A stretch of DNA of 45,746 nucleotides from Clostridiales bacterium (GTDB taxonomy: Bacteria; Bacillota; Clostridia; Lachnospirales; Lachnospiraceae). The position numbers and the translations under genes are program-made. Below, one piece after another: positions 42,774 through 45,746 of the stretch; position 1 is the stretch's first letter, and every line of letters starts with the position of its first letter. The notes below the pieces were generated by a model. That model did not search any database. It saw only the letters and a list, made by a program, of their open reading frames with translations, and was not told the DNA's origin. The DNA lies in contig JAMPHY010000001.1 of the NCBI GenBank assembly GCA_023663185.1, forward strand, positions 269,148 through 314,893, written 5' to 3'.

Positions 42774-43514
42774 ATGGGTTATACGGAAATGACGATAGAG
42801 GGAAGAAATGCCGTGATTGAAGCGTTTCGCTCCGGCAAGACTATAGATAAGCTTTTTATTCTTGATGGCTGTCAGGACGATCCGATTATGACTATAAAAA
42901 GAGAGGCAAAAAAGCAGGACTGTCAGATTAAGTATGTAAAAAAAGAATTTTTGGACAGGCTTTCAGAAACGGGTAAACATCAGGGCGTTATCGCGAATAT
43001 GTCGTCATATGAGTACGCCAGTGTGGAATATATATTAGAGAAGGCAAGGCAAAAGGACGAGGAGCCTTTTATCTTCCTGCTTGATAATATTGAAGATCCG
43101 CATAACTTAGGAGCTATTATAAGGACGGCGAATCTGGCGGGTGCGCATGGCGTCATTATTCCTAAGAACCGGGCGGTCGGACTGACGGCGGCGGTGGCAA
43201 GAGCCTCGGCAGGAGCGATTAATTATACGCCGGTGGCTAAGGTCACTAATTTAAAAACGACGATGGAAGAACTAAAGAAGGAAGGGCTCTGGTTTGTCTG
43301 CGCTGATATGGACGGCACGACTATGTATCAGCTTAATTTGAAAGGACCTATCGGAGTAGTCATAGGTAGTGAAGGCGAAGGCGTAAGCCGGTTAGTAAAG
43401 GAAAATTGTGATTTTATAGCGGCTATTCCTATGAAAGGGGATATAGATTCTTTGAACGCTTCCGTGGCGGCGGGAGTAATTGCTTATGAAATCGTAAGAC
43501 AGAGATTAAATTAA
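42774..43514 (+). CDS. rlmB: 23S rRNA 2'-O-methyltransferase, TrmH/RlmB family
   Basis: This 246-residue SPOUT methyltransferase has an N-terminal substrate-binding domain (EGRNAVIEAFRSGKTIDKL) and the knotted C-terminal domain. Motifs are NIEDPHNLGAIIRTANLAG, GVVIGSEGEGVSRLV and IPMKGDIDSLNASVAAGV, the last forming the SAM-binding knot. It likely methylates a ribose in 23S rRNA (G2251 in E. coli numbering). ATG 42774 was chosen because GAGAGGAG precedes it and the alignment starts here; the longer frame overlaps mrnC. Confidence 0.93.
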   Translation: MGYTEMTIEGRNAVIEAFRSGKTIDKLFILDGCQDDPIMTIKREAKKQDCQIKYVKKEFLDRLSETGKHQGVIANMSSYEYASVEYILEKARQKDEEPFIFLLDNIEDPHNLGAIIRTANLAGAHGVIIPKNRAVGLTAAVARASAGAINYTPVAKVTNLKTTMEELKKEGLWFVCADMDGTTMYQLNLKGPIGVVIGSEGEGVSRLVKENCDFIAAIPMKGDIDSLNASVAAGVIAYEIVRQRLN

Positions 43515-43528
43515 AGGAATGAAGGATT

Positions 43529-44953
43529 ATGATGAAAAAATTATCTAAATTAGTGTTACTTATAGCTTATGTTGTGGCGGTATTAGGCGTAACAACGATT
43601 GAGGCTAACGGATATGTTTATCGTACATATGAAAATACAGATGTTGACGAGGAAGGGAATGAAACAGTAAATACCGACGACAGTGTGGCGTTGAATGAGG
43701 AGTCGAATGATGGAGATATCGTGGCGTTGAATGAGGAATCGGATAGTGCAGATACCGCGACATTGAATGAGGAGCTGAATGCGGCAGACGATGAGGCGCT
43801 TAATGATGGCGCGGATTGGGATAATGGGAATAATGTCAATGGTACGGTTTCAGGAAATAATATTGGTGATACTGTGCCGGGTAATGATATAGAAGGTTTA
43901 GACAGTACAGTATCCGGCAATGATATAGCGGGCGTTGGAAGCGGATATCTGCAAGGCGGTTATCGGGCGCATTTTAACGCATTTTTGACGGCGTTTGGAC
44001 AGTTTATGGAAGATTATGACAGAAATGGCGGGATAGGCGATTCATATGCGAAAACGCTGAAAATTAATCAGTCGGACAAGGGATATATAGCTAAGAATAG
44101 CTATGATTTTTCACAGATGAAGATTGCGTGTCTGGGAGATAGTATTACTGCTGCTTCTAATCTGGAAAATGAGGAGAATTATGAGCAGTATGCTTATCCT
44201 GCGGTGCTGAAAGAACTGCTGGGAGCAGAAGAAGTATATAATCTGGGAATCGGCGGCTCGTCTATCGGCAGATATTGGTCGGCGCCATTTGTAGAGCGTT
44301 ATACGGATATTCCTGAGGATACGGATATTATTATTGTTATGGGCGGGGTAAACGATGGCTTTTGTGCTTCAATAAATGAGTTTGGAAATCTTGAAGAACG
44401 TACGTATGGAACTTTTTGCGGAGATTTGAATGAGTTGATGCAGGGACTTAAAGAAAATTATCCAAATGCGACGGTTTTCTTTGCCACGCCTATGTCAACC
44501 TCGCTGCATGGCGCGCTTATGGTGAAAAACCCTGAGTTGCTTCCACAGCAGGAGTATGTTCAGGTAATTGAGACTTTAGCAAAGGAATACGGCTTTGAGT
44601 TTATAAATTTGTATAATACGGGCTTTCTGGATTCTTATGATGAAAACATAAAAGAAGAGTTTGTACCGGATAGAACGCATGGAAATCAGGAAGGATATCG
44701 TATTTTGGCGGAGCATTTTGCCAGTGAAATCGTGAAGTATTATAATGAGCAGGTCTATCTGGCGCTTTTAGCAGAAACAAATGGAGATGAGAATGAAAGC
44801 TTAGAAGAGCTGTATGGAGATGAGAGCGAAGGTTTAGAAGAGCTGTATGGAGATGAGGGCGAAGGTTTAGAAGAGCTGTATGGAGACGAGAATGAAAGCT
44901 TAGAAGAAGTGTACGGAGATGAGAATGAAAGAGGAGTATTGCAGCTTCAGTGA
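43529..44953 (+). CDS. Secreted SGNH/GDSL hydrolase with repetitive ends
   Basis: This 474-residue exported protein has a signal peptide (residues 1-27), an acidic low-complexity region (about 30-145) with LNEES-type and VSGN(N/D)I-type repeats, an SGNH esterase domain (about 190-415) and a repetitive acidic C terminus. The catalytic Ser205 is in CLGDSITAAS, the Asn block is MGGVNDGF, and Asp381/His384 are in PDRTHGN. SGNH enzymes deacylate polysaccharides or lipids; here the substrate is unknown. ATG 43529 and 43532 are both possible starts, with GAAGGA just upstream. The gene separates rlmB from sigH and its last 29 bases overlap sigH. Confidence 0.85.
   Translation: MMKKLSKLVLLIAYVVAVLGVTTIEANGYVYRTYENTDVDEEGNETVNTDDSVALNEESNDGDIVALNEESDSADTATLNEELNAADDEALNDGADWDNGNNVNGTVSGNNIGDTVPGNDIEGLDSTVSGNDIAGVGSGYLQGGYRAHFNAFLTAFGQFMEDYDRNGGIGDSYAKTLKINQSDKGYIAKNSYDFSQMKIACLGDSITAASNLENEENYEQYAYPAVLKELLGAEEVYNLGIGGSSIGRYWSAPFVERYTDIPEDTDIIIVMGGVNDGFCASINEFGNLEERTYGTFCGDLNELMQGLKENYPNATVFFATPMSTSLHGALMVKNPELLPQQEYVQVIETLAKEYGFEFINLYNTGFLDSYDENIKEEFVPDRTHGNQEGYRILAEHFASEIVKYYNEQVYLALLAETNGDENESLEELYGDESEGLEELYGDEGEGLEELYGDENESLEEVYGDENERGVLQLQ
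44783..44932 (+). repeat. 33-bp tandem repeat spanning the SGNH/sigH junction
   Basis: Four full 33-bp units start at 44783, 44816, 44849 and 44882, then a partial fifth starts at 44915. Each begins GGAGA(T/C)GAG and encodes the peptide GDExExLEE(L/V)Y in the SGNH frame. The fifth unit holds the ribosome binding site and start codon of sigH. Variation is limited to a few positions, so the array probably arose by recent duplication. Confidence 0.95.
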
Positions 44954-45554
44954 CGAAGAGCTGATGATGCGTCTTAGGGACGGAGAAGACGGTATTATTG
45001 ACTTTATCATGAATAAATATAAGAATCTGGTTAGAAGTAAGGCAAAGTCCATGTATATTTTGGGAGCGGACGGCGACGACCTCATTCAAGAAGGCATGAT
45101 TGGGCTGTTTAAGGCGGTAAGGGACTTTGACAGCGGCAGGGACGCGAGCTTTGCCACTTTTGCCGATTTATGTATTTCAAGGCAGATGTATACGGCGGTA
45201 CAGGCTTCCAGAAGGCAGAAGCATATACCGCTTAATACATATATTTCTCTGTATGAAACTACGAACGGAAATTATGAACGGAGTGAAGAGGATATGGCCC
45301 TTGTCAATATTTTAACGCTTAAATCGGACCAGAGCCCTGAGGAGATGGTGATTGATAAAGAGAACGTAGAGCAGCTTGAGAAGACTATTGAAAAAGAGCT
45401 TAGCAGCCTTGAGAAGCAGGTGCTTGATTTATATGTAACGGGCATGAGTTATACGCAGATAGCCAAAGTGCTGGGTAGAGACGAAAAATCTACAGATAAC
45501 GCATTACAGCGAATAAAGACTAAGCTTAAAAAAGCGATTCGTTCGGGGTATTGA
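44925..45554 (+). CDS. sigH: RNA polymerase sigma factor, SigH type
   Basis: This 209-residue sigma-70 family factor resembles SigH (sigma-H), which controls entry into sporulation and stationary phase. Region 2 includes FIMNKYKNLVRSKAKSMY and GADGDDLIQEGMIGLFKAVRDFD; region 4 at the C terminus includes LSSLEKQVLDLYVTGMSYTQIAKVLGR and a helix-turn-helix. I prefer ATG 44925, six bases after GGAG; ATG 44919 is in frame but only one base from it. Its position after rlmB fits the conserved order in Clostridia. It ends just before tRNA-Thr, and the tRNA promoter -35 box overlaps its stop codon. Confidence 0.92.
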   Translation: MKEEYCSFSDEELMMRLRDGEDGIIDFIMNKYKNLVRSKAKSMYILGADGDDLIQEGMIGLFKAVRDFDSGRDASFATFADLCISRQMYTAVQASRRQKHIPLNTYISLYETTNGNYERSEEDMALVNILTLKSDQSPEEMVIDKENVEQLEKTIEKELSSLEKQVLDLYVTGMSYTQIAKVLGRDEKSTDNALQRIKTKLKKAIRSGY

Positions 45555-45580
45555 CAAAACAAAGGGCACTATGATACAAT
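45551..45580 (+). promoter_or_regulatory. Predicted promoter of tRNA-Thr
   Basis: TTGACA (45551-45556) overlaps the sigH stop. TACAAT (45575-45580) lies 18 bases further. The expected start is about 25 bases before the tRNA. A second TACAAT-like overlap follows immediately, so the exact -10 is ambiguous. Confidence 0.65.
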
Positions 45581-45610
45581 ACAATACGGTCTTAAAATAA
45601 TATTGTTTAA

Positions 45611-45683
45611 GCTGCTGTGGCTCAGTCGGTAGAGCGTCGCATTGGTAGTGCGGAGGTCACGGGTCCGATTCCCGTCAGCAGCT
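45611..45683 (+). tRNA. tRNA-Thr (anticodon GGT)
   Basis: The 73-base sequence folds into a full cloverleaf: acceptor GCTGCTG/CAGCAGC, D arm GCTC/GAGC, anticodon arm TCGCA/TGCGG with loop TTGGTAG (anticodon GGT), and T arm ACGGG/CCCGT with loop TCCGATT. The discriminator base is T and no CCA is encoded. It reads threonine ACC and ACU codons. The right terminal repeat starts nine bases downstream. Confidence 0.96.
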
Positions 45684-45691
45684 TTGATAAA

Positions 45692-45746
45692 AAGGGGCTG
45701 TCGGTTAATAGGCAGTTCTAAACAGGGAGGCATGTGACTCGAACGA
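45692..45746. repeat. Right copy of 55-bp terminal inverted identity
   Basis: This is the exact reverse complement of bases 1-55, starting nine bases after tRNA-Thr and running to the window end. The real repeat probably continues beyond the contig. Position next to a tRNA 3' end is where mobile elements often integrate, but an assembler k-mer break explains the exact length best. Confidence 0.95.

Noticed and set aside
44783-44932. CRISPR-like array
   Set aside because: The units are contiguous with no spacers and lie inside a coding frame.
1-45746. Terminal 55-bp repeats as true ends of a transposon or linear plasmid
   Set aside because: The content is mostly chromosomal housekeeping genes with no transposase or telomere protein, and the exact length fits an assembly k-mer.

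Overview
The window looks like one assembled contig from an anaerobic, probably spore-forming member of the Lachnospiraceae (Bacillota, Clostridia). I infer this from the AGGAGG-type ribosome binding sites, the gene block cysE-cysS-mrnC-rlmB-sigH, lipoproteins with CG(N/S) lipoboxes, a COG1453-type reductase, and DUF5696/Yip1/NHL genes next to sugar ABC importers. No species is assigned. The first and last 55 bases are exact inverted copies of each other, which suggests the contig was cut at a repeat by the assembler.

Left part (1-14.2 kb). An ORF6N-type fragment abuts the terminal repeat. Next come a TauE/SafE permease, glutamine synthetase (glnA) with a 5' hairpin, a large inverted-repeat element, and an aldo/keto reductase with a ferredoxin-like tail. 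A minus-strand operon follows: BMP-family lipoprotein, terminator, ATPase and two permeases (nucleoside-type importer), then a glycosyltransferase. A plus-strand pair of ABC exporter half-transporters closes this part.

Small-RNA region (14.2-14.7 kb). The gap holds what looks like a type I toxin-antitoxin locus: a 31-residue hydrophobic toxin on the minus strand and a converging antisense RNA on the plus strand. Each has its own promoter and terminator.

Glycan region (14.6-32.6 kb). An aldo/keto reductase gene and a GH26 lipoprotein gene share a near-identical promoter block of about 53 bp. A long same-strand run follows: a solute-binding protein with N-terminal lectin-like modules, two permeases, a membrane-anchored NHL/TPR protein, a Yip1-type membrane protein, a DUF5696 protein, two more permeases, a lipoprotein with three tandem modules, and a second solute-binding protein. 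It ends at a terminator. The working model is a surface beta-mannan (or related beta-glycan) capture, cleavage and import machine with two importers and no ATPase of its own.

Right part (32.7-45.7 kb). An Rpn-type nuclease; a DUF4430 lipoprotein with an ECF S component; coaX and ispF; a two-component module (pseudo-receiver/receiver protein and a PocR-domain hybrid kinase); then the conserved block cysE, cysS, mrnC, rlmB, an SGNH hydrolase, sigH and tRNA-Thr(GGT). The start of sigH lies inside the last unit of a 33-bp tandem repeat that forms the 3' end of the SGNH gene.
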